Assembly (NCBI RefSeq): GCF_007990775.1
Contig: NZ_BJXB01000010.1
Location: 62,001 to 126,000 of the forward strand
Direction of reading: 5' to 3'
DNA from: Deinococcus cellulosilyticus NBRC 106333 = KACC 11606
GTDB taxonomy: Bacteria > Deinococcota > Deinococci > Deinococcales > Deinococcaceae
Length of the DNA: 64,000 bases
This document shows, in pieces, positions 34,670 to 42,235 of the stretch. Position numbers and translations under genes: made by a program. Within the stretch, counting starts at the first letter, position 1. Every line of letters starts with the position of its first letter. The notes under the pieces were generated by a model. It was not told where the DNA came from and did not search any database. It was given only the letters and a program-made list of their open reading frames with translations.

Positions 34670-36334
34670 TCAGAGGTCTGCTACGGGTTCGGGCTGGTTT
34701 GCCTGGCTGGAGGGGAAAGAGGCACTCAGGAAGCCTTCCAGGACAGGGAATTCGCGGTACTCGAATCGGCTGAAGTCGGCTGCTTTTCGCTGGCCGGACA
34801 TGTCATGGGCAGAGAGCGCAATGAAGGTTCCCGTGAATGCCAGTCCGCCGCAGTACTCGTCAGACAGTTTGTAACTGGGGTGGGCGGGTCCAAAGGGGGT
34901 CCACTGTGCACCATCAAGTGAGAAGTAAAACTGGTAGCTTTCGTGGGCGAAGCGCAGTCCCAGGTGCACGGCCTGATCGGGCAGGGAGATGGGGGTGCCA
35001 GATTCGCTGTACCTGCCGTTTTCGCAGGTCCCCAGTTTCAGGCAGCGTCCGAGCCTTTCATCCCAGGTGACCATCAGGAAGGTCCAGTTGCTGGTGTCGT
35101 AGTAGGCGCTCAGTCCGGCCATCTGCTGGAAGGTGTCAGGATCAAATTCGATGGTGGTCTGGGCCTCGGCATGGAAAGCCTGCAGGCGGCGTGCAACCAG
35201 GCTCTGGTGGTGCAGGGAGGTGGGGGATTCCCGCCCGACCAGCCTGAGGTGACCGGGACGCTCTGTGAAGTTGACCCAGCTTTCATCCATCGGGGTGCGC
35301 AGGGTCTGCCAGTGGATGCTCAGTCGGCCTGAGGCAAAATCCTCTGCTGCAGGCTCAGGTTCAAAAGGATGGGGAAGGAGGGACACCGGGACCTGTGCAC
35401 TGGGGAAGTTGCCGCCGACCACGTAGGGCCAGCCGTCTTCACGCCACTCGACTTTCTGCAGGGAGGTTTCGCGGCCCAGGTTGCAGTGGCGCTCGGAGGC
35501 ATGCATGTCTTCCAGAGGCCGTCCGCCCAGGTGGGCAAGGTACCATTCGCCACTCTGGGTTTCCACCAGGGAACCGTGTCCGGCCTTCTGCACCAGAATG
35601 TCGGGGTGCCCGAAGGAGGTCAGCAGGGGATTTTGAGGGTGCACTTCGTAAGGACCATCAATGTTTCTGGAACGTGCGAAGGTGACGGCGTGCTCGTAGG
35701 TGGTTCCCCCTTCTGCGGTGAGCAGGTAGTAGTAACCGTCTTTGCGGTACAGGTGGGGACCTTCGGTGACTTTCAGGGAGGTGCCCGTGAAGATGTTTTT
35801 GATGGGTCCAACCAGTTTTTGCTTTACAGGATCGTATTCCTGCAGCACAATGCCTGCGAAGGGGTGGTGTCCGGGGCGGTGGTCCCACAGCATGTTGGAG
35901 AGCCATTTCCTGCCGTCTTCGTCATGAAAGAGGCTGGGGTCAAAGCCGCTGGAATTCAGGTAAATGGGTTCACTCCAGGGGCCCTCGATGTTCTCGGCGG
36001 TCACCAGGTAGTTGTGGGTGTCCTTGAAAGAGCCATTGGTGGACCAGTGCTTCACGTCGGTGTAGATCAGGTGGAACTTTTCACCGTCGTGGGTCAGGCA
36101 GGGGGCCCAGATGCCGGCACTGTTGCTGTTGCCGCGCATGTCCAGTTGTGACTTGCGGGTGAGTGGGCGGGTGAGGAGCCTCCAGTTCACCAGGTCGCGG
36201 GAGTGGTGGATCTGCACGCCGGGAAACCATTCAAAGGTCGAGGTGGCGATGTAGTAGTCGTTGCCGACACGCAGGATGCTGGGGTCTGGATTGAATCCCC
36301 GCAGGATGGGGTTTTGCAGGAAGTGCTGGGTCAT
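34670..36334 (-). CDS. GH43 beta-xylosidase
   Basis: 554 residues, no signal peptide, so cytoplasmic hydrolysis of imported xylo-oligosaccharides. Glycoside hydrolase 43 five-bladed propeller: catalytic base Asp17 in GFNPDPSILRVG, pKa-tuning Asp in SSGFDPSLF, and general acid Glu near residue 193 in VTEGPHLYR. Residues from ~330 form the beta-sandwich found in the long GH43 xylosidases (subfamily 11-like, by overall length and layout). Transcribed from the strong promoter at 36404-36432, which is covered by a LacI-type operator. Xylosidase or arabinofuranosidase specificity cannot be fixed by eye. Confidence 0.9.
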   Translation of the reverse strand: MTQHFLQNPILRGFNPDPSILRVGNDYYIATSTFEWFPGVQIHHSRDLVNWRLLTRPLTRKSQLDMRGNSNSAGIWAPCLTHDGEKFHLIYTDVKHWSTNGSFKDTHNYLVTAENIEGPWSEPIYLNSSGFDPSLFHDEDGRKWLSNMLWDHRPGHHPFAGIVLQEYDPVKQKLVGPIKNIFTGTSLKVTEGPHLYRKDGYYYLLTAEGGTTYEHAVTFARSRNIDGPYEVHPQNPLLTSFGHPDILVQKAGHGSLVETQSGEWYLAHLGGRPLEDMHASERHCNLGRETSLQKVEWREDGWPYVVGGNFPSAQVPVSLLPHPFEPEPAAEDFASGRLSIHWQTLRTPMDESWVNFTERPGHLRLVGRESPTSLHHQSLVARRLQAFHAEAQTTIEFDPDTFQQMAGLSAYYDTSNWTFLMVTWDERLGRCLKLGTCENGRYSESGTPISLPDQAVHLGLRFAHESYQFYFSLDGAQWTPFGPAHPSYKLSDEYCGGLAFTGTFIALSAHDMSGQRKAADFSRFEYREFPVLEGFLSASFPSSQANQPEPVADL

Positions 36335-36391
36335 GTTGGCCTTTCAGGAGGAGGGGTGATGTGACCGGAAGCCTGTGTTCTGATATGATAA

Positions 36392-36408
36392 CTGATAGCG
36401 CTAACTAT
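36392..36408. promoter_or_regulatory. LacI-family operator between xylosidase and its regulator
   Basis: CTGATAGCGCTAACTAT contains the near-palindrome GATAGCGCTAAC centred on AGCGCT, the typical central CG pattern of LacI/GalR operators. It overlaps the -10 element and probable start point of the xylosidase promoter, which fits repression by the divergently encoded LacI protein. Confidence 0.75.
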
Positions 36409-36432
36409 AACCCTGTCAGAGAGGGCTGTCAA
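36404..36432 (-). promoter_or_regulatory. sigma-70 type promoter of the xylosidase operon
   Basis: On the minus strand TTGACA (36427-36432), 17-bp spacer, TATAGT (36404-36409). A near-consensus promoter about 70 bp upstream of the xylosidase start. Confidence 0.85.
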
Positions 36433-36514
36433 TCCGGTCCCACAACCATGAAGACCTGTTCCATCTGATAAGATCACTGACACACCGGCCCTGCCGACCC
36501 TTCAAGAGGTGCCC

Positions 36515-37537
36515 ATGACCGATACCCCCATCAAACTGGAAGACATCGCCCGACTGGCCGGGGTGTCCCCCATGACCGTGTCACGGGTGCTCAATGCCAA
36601 ACCTGGCGTCTCCGAATCCACCCGCCAGAAAGTCATGGCCGCAGTGCAGGAAATGGGTTACGTTCCCAACCCCAACGCCCGCGCACTTGCAGGCAACACC
36701 ACCCGGGTGCTGGGCATGCTGGTTCCCGATTTCACCACCGAATACATCTCCGAAATTGCCCGGGGGGCAGCCCTCGCTGCGAGCAGTGCCGGATATGAAC
36801 TGGTGCTTTACACCAACGCCCACCAGCCCAATCACATCAACCGCCACGTCACTGCCCTCACCCGTGGCCTGATCGACGGCCTGATGGTGGTTTTGAACGA
36901 CATCTCAGACGAGCAGCTTGAGGCCCTGCAGAACACCGGCATCAAACTGGCGATCATTGACCACCGCCACAACGTGCCCCACATCCCCTCTGTTCTGGCA
37001 GACAACTACCACGGGGCGAGGCGCATGATGGACCACCTGTTCTCCCTCGGGCACCGCAAGATTGCCTTCATCACCGGACGGATGGACACCGTGGCCAGCT
37101 TAGAGCGCCTCAGGGGTTACCAGGAAGCCCTGAAAATTCAGGGCCTCGAAGTGCGGGAAGAATGGATCATGCAGGGGGACTTCCTGCAACCCTCGGGATT
37201 CAATGCCACCCTGGAACTGCTGCAGCAGAAAGACCCGCCCACCGCCATTTTTGCTGCCAATGACACCATGGCGATCGGGGCCATGGACGCAGCACGCAGG
37301 CTGGGGTTTGACCTCCCCACCGACCTTTCCATTGCAGGCTTCGACGATGTGCCCAGGGCCTCCATCGTTCACCCGAACCTGACCACCGTCAGACAGCCCC
37401 TGCAGGAAATGGGTGCAGCGGCCACCCGCATGGTGATCTCCATGCTGAGTGGGGTGGAGATCACCGCCACTCAGTACGAACTGAAAACCGAACTGCAGGT
37501 GCGCCAGTCCACTGCAGCCCCGCGCCAGTCTGACTGA
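36515..37537 (+). CDS. LacI-family transcriptional regulator
   Basis: 340 residues from ATG at 36515 (AAGAGG 5 nt upstream; GTG at 36509 is the alternative). N-terminal HTH and hinge: IKLEDIARLAGVSPMTVSRV then LNAKPGVSESTRQKV, followed by the effector-binding fold (VLGMLVPDFTTEY, HLFSLGHRKIAFITG, TAIFAANDTMAIGAMDAAR, LSIAGFDDVPRA). It is divergent from the GH43 operon and probably represses it through the AGCGCT-centred operator, with xylose or a xylo-oligosaccharide as inducer (inference). Confidence 0.93.
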   Translation: MTDTPIKLEDIARLAGVSPMTVSRVLNAKPGVSESTRQKVMAAVQEMGYVPNPNARALAGNTTRVLGMLVPDFTTEYISEIARGAALAASSAGYELVLYTNAHQPNHINRHVTALTRGLIDGLMVVLNDISDEQLEALQNTGIKLAIIDHRHNVPHIPSVLADNYHGARRMMDHLFSLGHRKIAFITGRMDTVASLERLRGYQEALKIQGLEVREEWIMQGDFLQPSGFNATLELLQQKDPPTAIFAANDTMAIGAMDAARRLGFDLPTDLSIAGFDDVPRASIVHPNLTTVRQPLQEMGAAATRMVISMLSGVEITATQYELKTELQVRQSTAAPRQSD

Positions 37538-37783
37538 CCCTTCTGGTCTCAAAACAGGGCAGGAAAAGCGCCCCCCTGCTCCTGCTTTTGAAGGAATTCC
37601 CACAGTCCCGGTTGCCTGAGACAGGTGAGACTGTGGTGAAATCCGCATGGCCACCCGGCAGGGGGCATCCACAACACACAACACAAACGGACCTCCCAGT
37701 GAACCTGGGATGTCATGATGCCTGCTGCCTGGCCATTCAACCAGAAACTGCCCTTTTTCATTCTGCACTGCAAGGAGACGATC

Positions 37784-40474
37784 ATGAACCAACCCTCTTC
37801 CCGCCTGTGGGTTCTGCTGCTGCCACTCAGTCTGGCCTCCTGCAACCTGTTTCAGCCCCCCATCAAAAAGCCCATCGAGGTGCCCGGAGCCACCAGAATC
37901 CATGCCATTCAGGGGGCCACTCCCGCTGGGAATGCAGACAGTCCCCTCAAAGACAATGTGGTCACCGTGGGGGCAGTGGTGACGGCCATTTTCACCGGAG
38001 ACAAACAGCTCGGGGGGTTTTTCGTGCAGGAAGAAACCCTGCACCAGGACAACAACCCTGCCACCTCGGAAGGCATTTTCGTGTACTGCTCTGACACCTG
38101 CAACACCCTGCCAGAACTGAAGGTCGGGCAGGTGGTCAGCGTCAAAGGGAAAGTCACCGAGTTTGGTGGCCTCACCGAACTGACCGACCTCACAGAAGTC
38201 AAAGTCCTGCAAGCCCAGACAGACCTGCCTGCCCCGGTGACCCTCACCCTTCCCTTAGCATCCCAGGACAAACTGGAGCAGTACGAGGGCATGCGAATCA
38301 AGACCAGTGGCGTGGTCACCGACAACTTCCTGCTCGGGCGTGGAGGAAGCGTGCGAATTGCCGACCAGCGCATCTTCCAGTTCACCCAGACCAATGCCCC
38401 GAGTGCAGCGGGGTACGCCGAATTCCTCAAAGACTTTGCCCGCCGAACCCTCACCATCGACGATGGATCACTCTCCCAGAACCCGGACCCGGTGGTTTTC
38501 GCCCGGGATGGCAAACCCCTCTCTGCCAGCAACACCCTGCGTGGAGGGGACAGTGCAGAAGTGACCGGGGTCCTCAGTTACAGCTTCGAAGGCTGGAACA
38601 ATTCATCGGTGCGTTACCGGGTGCATGCCACCGACGCAAAATTCACCGGACCTGTCCGCCCTGCTGCCCCTGAGGCTGGGGCTGGCTCCCTGAAAGTGGC
38701 CGCCATGAACGTGCTGAACTACTTCAACGGAAACGGTGCAGGCGGCGGATTCCCCACCTCCCGTGGTGCAGAATCCACCGCAGAGTTTGAGAAACAGCAA
38801 ACCAAGATCATCAAGGCGCTCGTGGGCCTGGATGCCGACGTGATTGGCCTGCTGGAAATCGAAAACGATTACAACACTGCCATTCCTGCGATCCAGACAC
38901 TGGTCACGGCCCTCAACAGCGACCCCGGCGTGAAAGGCACCTACGCCTACGTGAACCCGGTCAGCAAGGTTGGCACCGACGAGATTGCCGTGGGCATCAT
39001 CTACCGCAAGAACAAGGTGACCCCTGTGGGCACTTTTGCGGTGCTGGACAACCGGTTTGATCCAGCCTACCAGGACAACCGCAACCGCCCCACCTGGGCG
39101 AAGACCTTCAAGGACAATGCCACCGGAGGGGTCTTCACTGCCGTGGTCGCCCACCTGAAATCCAAGGGCTCTGGTTGTGGAGCTGGAGACGATGACACCA
39201 CCACCGGACAGGGGAACTGCAACAAAACCCGCACCCAGGCGGCCAGCATCCTGATGGACTGGCTGAAAACCAACCCCACCGGAGTGAATGATGCAGACGT
39301 GCTGATCATGGGCGACCTGAATGCCTACCTCAAAGAAGACCCCATCCAGGCCATCCTGAAAGGTGCAGATGACACCGCAGGCACCGCAGACGACTTCGTG
39401 AGCGTCTTTGATGCCAATTCCTACAGCTACCAGTTCGATGGACAGTGGGGCAGCCTGGACCACGCCCTGGTCTCCAAACCCCTTGATGCCCAGCTGAAAG
39501 GCCGCACCAAGTGGCACATCAACAGCGATGAACCCACCGTGCTGGATTACAACGAGAACTTCAAATCCGCAGGCCAGAAGACTGGATTTTACGCCCCTGA
39601 TCCCTTCCGTTCCAGTGACCATGATCCTTTGCTGTTTGGTCTGGACCTCACCGCAGATGCCGCAGTGCCTGCATCCCTTGAACTGCTGGTCTCCAGTGGC
39701 AGCGTGAGCATTGAGTCCGGGCAGAGCAGCAGCGTCAGTGTGGGTGCACTTGGCTCCAGCTTCACCGGGGATGTGACCCTGACCGCAGAGGTGCAACCAG
39801 CTTCTGGCATCACAGTGGAATTTGCAGGAGGCACCACCCTCCCCGCCGAGGGCAGCAAGACCGTTACCATCAATGTGCCCGCAGGAACCCCCAATGGAGC
39901 CTACACCGTCACCATCACCGGAAAAGGCACTGGTGTGGAAGATTCCGTGACCTTCACGGTCAATGTGACAGGTGGTGTTGTGGTGGTTCCAAAAGCCTGG
40001 ATCAATGAAATCCACTACGACAATGCTGGAACGGATGTTGATGAATTTGTGGAGGTGATTGTGCCTGTCAGCCACACCCCCGCAGACCTGAAGGTGGTTC
40101 TCTACAACGGCAACGGCGGCAAAGCTTATGCCGCCGCAGCCCCCATTTTTGTCAAGGACTCTGGCACCTACAAAATCTACACCCTGACCAATCCTGCAGG
40201 GGGCATTCAGAACGGACCACCAGACGGAGTTGCTATTTGTGATGGCACCACCCTCATCCAGTTCCTCAGTTACGAAGGACCCATGACTGCCACCGATGGC
40301 TGTGCCAGTGGAGAGACCAGCATGGACATTGGGGTTGCTGAAGCAGGCACCGAAACTGCAGGCCAGTCGTTGCAACTCAGGGGCGCAGGCAACAAATACA
40401 GCGACTTCACCTGGATGGCCCCTCAGGCGCATACCCGGGGAGAAGTGAACACCGGGCAGACCCTCACTCCCTGA
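37784..40474 (+). CDS. extracellular nuclease lipoprotein (EEP fold, ExeM/NucH-like)
   Basis: 896 residues; AAGGAG 7 nt before the ATG. Lipoprotein signal ending LPLSLASC. Residues ~25-240: OB-fold-like domain often found ahead of these nucleases (GATPAGNADSPLKDNVVTVG, VVSVKGKVTEFGGLTELTD). Residues ~285-610: endonuclease/exonuclease/phosphatase domain with AAMNVLNYFN, VIGLLEIENDY (catalytic Glu), VLIMGDLNAYLKEDPI and RSSDHDPLLFGL (catalytic Asp-His). Then an Ig-like beta domain (~615-745) and a C-terminal lamin-tail-like domain (INEIHYDNAGTDVDEFVE). It degrades extracellular DNA, for nutrient use or biofilm turnover. Single-gene unit with its own terminator. Confidence 0.9.
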   Translation: MNQPSSRLWVLLLPLSLASCNLFQPPIKKPIEVPGATRIHAIQGATPAGNADSPLKDNVVTVGAVVTAIFTGDKQLGGFFVQEETLHQDNNPATSEGIFVYCSDTCNTLPELKVGQVVSVKGKVTEFGGLTELTDLTEVKVLQAQTDLPAPVTLTLPLASQDKLEQYEGMRIKTSGVVTDNFLLGRGGSVRIADQRIFQFTQTNAPSAAGYAEFLKDFARRTLTIDDGSLSQNPDPVVFARDGKPLSASNTLRGGDSAEVTGVLSYSFEGWNNSSVRYRVHATDAKFTGPVRPAAPEAGAGSLKVAAMNVLNYFNGNGAGGGFPTSRGAESTAEFEKQQTKIIKALVGLDADVIGLLEIENDYNTAIPAIQTLVTALNSDPGVKGTYAYVNPVSKVGTDEIAVGIIYRKNKVTPVGTFAVLDNRFDPAYQDNRNRPTWAKTFKDNATGGVFTAVVAHLKSKGSGCGAGDDDTTTGQGNCNKTRTQAASILMDWLKTNPTGVNDADVLIMGDLNAYLKEDPIQAILKGADDTAGTADDFVSVFDANSYSYQFDGQWGSLDHALVSKPLDAQLKGRTKWHINSDEPTVLDYNENFKSAGQKTGFYAPDPFRSSDHDPLLFGLDLTADAAVPASLELLVSSGSVSIESGQSSSVSVGALGSSFTGDVTLTAEVQPASGITVEFAGGTTLPAEGSKTVTINVPAGTPNGAYTVTITGKGTGVEDSVTFTVNVTGGVVVVPKAWINEIHYDNAGTDVDEFVEVIVPVSHTPADLKVVLYNGNGGKAYAAAAPIFVKDSGTYKIYTLTNPAGGIQNGPPDGVAICDGTTLIQFLSYEGPMTATDGCASGETSMDIGVAEAGTETAGQSLQLRGAGNKYSDFTWMAPQAHTRGEVNTGQTLTP

Positions 40475-40495
40475 TCTCCAGAACGAAAACACCCA

Positions 40496-40521
40496 CCCCG
40501 GCACATCATTGCCGGGGTTTT
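40496..40521 (+). terminator. Rho-independent terminator after nuclease
   Basis: CCCCGGCA / TGCCGGGG stem of 8 bp with a 6-nt loop followed by TTTT. It also lies beyond the end of the convergent ABC transporter gene and is flanked by AAAA on that side, so may serve both. Confidence 0.9.
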
Positions 40522-40551
40522 CCATGGGTTCAGGATCATAAAAGGGACCTT

Positions 40552-42123
40552 TTACACCGCGTCTTTCACCTGCCCAACGTGCGTCTGCACGGTTCCCTGC
40601 TGCACCCTGAGCACCCCATCGAAACGCGCATGGTGTTTTTCACTGCCGTGCAGGATCACCAGCAGGGTTTTCCCGGCAGTGGCCTCAAAAATGGCCTCCA
40701 TCACGGTGTCTTCGCTGCTGCGGTCCAGGTTGGCAAGGGGCTCATCCAGGATGTAGCAATCGGCGTCTTTCAGCAGGCACATCAACACCCCGAGTTTCTT
40801 TTTCTGGCCCAGGGACAGGTCCCCATAGGTGTGGTGCAGAAGATCACTGAGACCAAACCGCGCTGCCAGATTTTCACAGCGGTCTGCATCAAACTGGGAA
40901 AGCAACTGGAAGAGGGTCAACCCCGGGAAATTCACTGGTTCCACCACTGCACTCACCCGACCCGGCAAACTGATCTGCCCGGCCACGGGAACCAGCAGGC
41001 CTGAGAGCACATGGGCCAGGGTGCTCTTTCCAGAGCCGTTGGGGCCTTCAATCAACAGCCGTTGCCCGGCCTGCACGTTCAAATTCACACCATGCAGCAT
41101 CCGCTGGGAGCCGTAGGAGAACTCCACATTCTGCAACACCAGATTCCCAGCAGGATTCGCTGGAAGGTCCTCCTGCTGGGCTTCCGCCTCAAATTCCATC
41201 AGGCGGGTGGTGGTTGCGCGAATCATCGCCATGCGCGGAACACTGTCCACCAGGGATTGCAGGGCGTTCACGGTGAGCCAGAAGGCATTCATGAAGGCCA
41301 TCAGGCCCCCAAACGTCAGGTTGCTGGTCATGATGCTGTACCCACCCGCCACAATCACCAGCATCTCCATGATGCTCAAAAAGACCCCACTGAGGGCAGA
41401 GTAGACCGTCATGTTTCTGGTGCGCAGGTAATTGGCCTGCAGGTAACTTTCAAACCTCTGCCGGTACTGCTCCATGGATTTTGAGAGCAACTGGAAAATC
41501 CGGATGGTCTTGTAGGACTGCATCACTTTCAGGGTCACATCCCTGAGTTCTGCACTGCGTTCCTGCTCTGCACGGGTGTCCCGGTGGATTTTCCCCCCGT
41601 ACTTGCGGGAGAGTTTCAGCAAAATCGGTGCAACCAGAGCGAGGGCGAGGGTCAGCTTCCAGGAGATCAGCAGGATGGTGACCAGACCCCCAAGGAGCGT
41701 TGCCGCTGAGCGAAAAAGCCCCAGGATGGTTTCCTGGGTGGGTTGCACGCTGGCCTGCACTTCATCGTAGGTGCGGGCCACAAAGTACCCTTCACCTTTC
41801 TCCAGAATGCGGGCGTAGGGGATGCGGAAATACGCCCGGGTGACCCTGAGGGCCAGGTCCAGCAACATGCGGTTTGAAAGTCTCTGCTTGAACAGCCGGT
41901 AATGGTAATCCACCAGCCTGAGCCCCACAAACAGCAAGAGGCTCCCGGAGGCCACCATCACGAACAGCGAGAAATTCTGCTTCATCACTGCCTCGTCAAA
42001 GAGCAGTTTGATGGCCAGCGGGTTGAGGATGCTCATCGCCAGGGCGTACAGCACCCCCCAGACGATGGCAATCACAAAGGCCTTCTTGTGGTTGCCGATC
42101 AAATAGTGAAGCAGACGGATCAT
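40552..42123 (-). CDS. ABC exporter (permease-ATPase fusion) of the lanthipeptide cluster
   Basis: 523 residues; AAAGGAGG 7 nt before the ATG. N-terminal ~300 residues hold about six membrane segments; the C-terminal ATPase has Walker A GPNGSGKST, signature LSLGQKKK, Walker B DCYILDEP and the switch His in VILHGSEKHH. There is no N-terminal C39 peptidase domain, so it exports without cleaving the leader, which fits class III systems where the leader is often removed by a separate protease. The gene order lanA-lanA-lanKC-this gene suggests it exports the lanthipeptide. Confidence 0.88.
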   Translation of the reverse strand: MIRLLHYLIGNHKKAFVIAIVWGVLYALAMSILNPLAIKLLFDEAVMKQNFSLFVMVASGSLLLFVGLRLVDYHYRLFKQRLSNRMLLDLALRVTRAYFRIPYARILEKGEGYFVARTYDEVQASVQPTQETILGLFRSAATLLGGLVTILLISWKLTLALALVAPILLKLSRKYGGKIHRDTRAEQERSAELRDVTLKVMQSYKTIRIFQLLSKSMEQYRQRFESYLQANYLRTRNMTVYSALSGVFLSIMEMLVIVAGGYSIMTSNLTFGGLMAFMNAFWLTVNALQSLVDSVPRMAMIRATTTRLMEFEAEAQQEDLPANPAGNLVLQNVEFSYGSQRMLHGVNLNVQAGQRLLIEGPNGSGKSTLAHVLSGLLVPVAGQISLPGRVSAVVEPVNFPGLTLFQLLSQFDADRCENLAARFGLSDLLHHTYGDLSLGQKKKLGVLMCLLKDADCYILDEPLANLDRSSEDTVMEAIFEATAGKTLLVILHGSEKHHARFDGVLRVQQGTVQTHVGQVKDAV

Positions 42124-42155
42124 GGGATTCCTCCTTTAAAATCTGAGGTTGAAAA

Positions 42156-42215
42156 ACATGCAGGGGCGGGCCGTCGGCTCGCCCCAGGTTGTCAGGAATG
42201 GTTCTCTGCATGCCT
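42156..42215 (-). terminator. GC-rich hairpin between lanKC and the exporter
   Basis: On the minus strand GGGGCG...CGCCCC-like arms (42163-42185) lie inside an outer CATGCAG / CTGCATG pair and are followed by TTTTTC. It may partly terminate transcription between synthetase and transporter, or act as a processing site. Confidence 0.4.
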
Positions 42216-42235
42216 CGTCCCTACACCTCTTTCTT

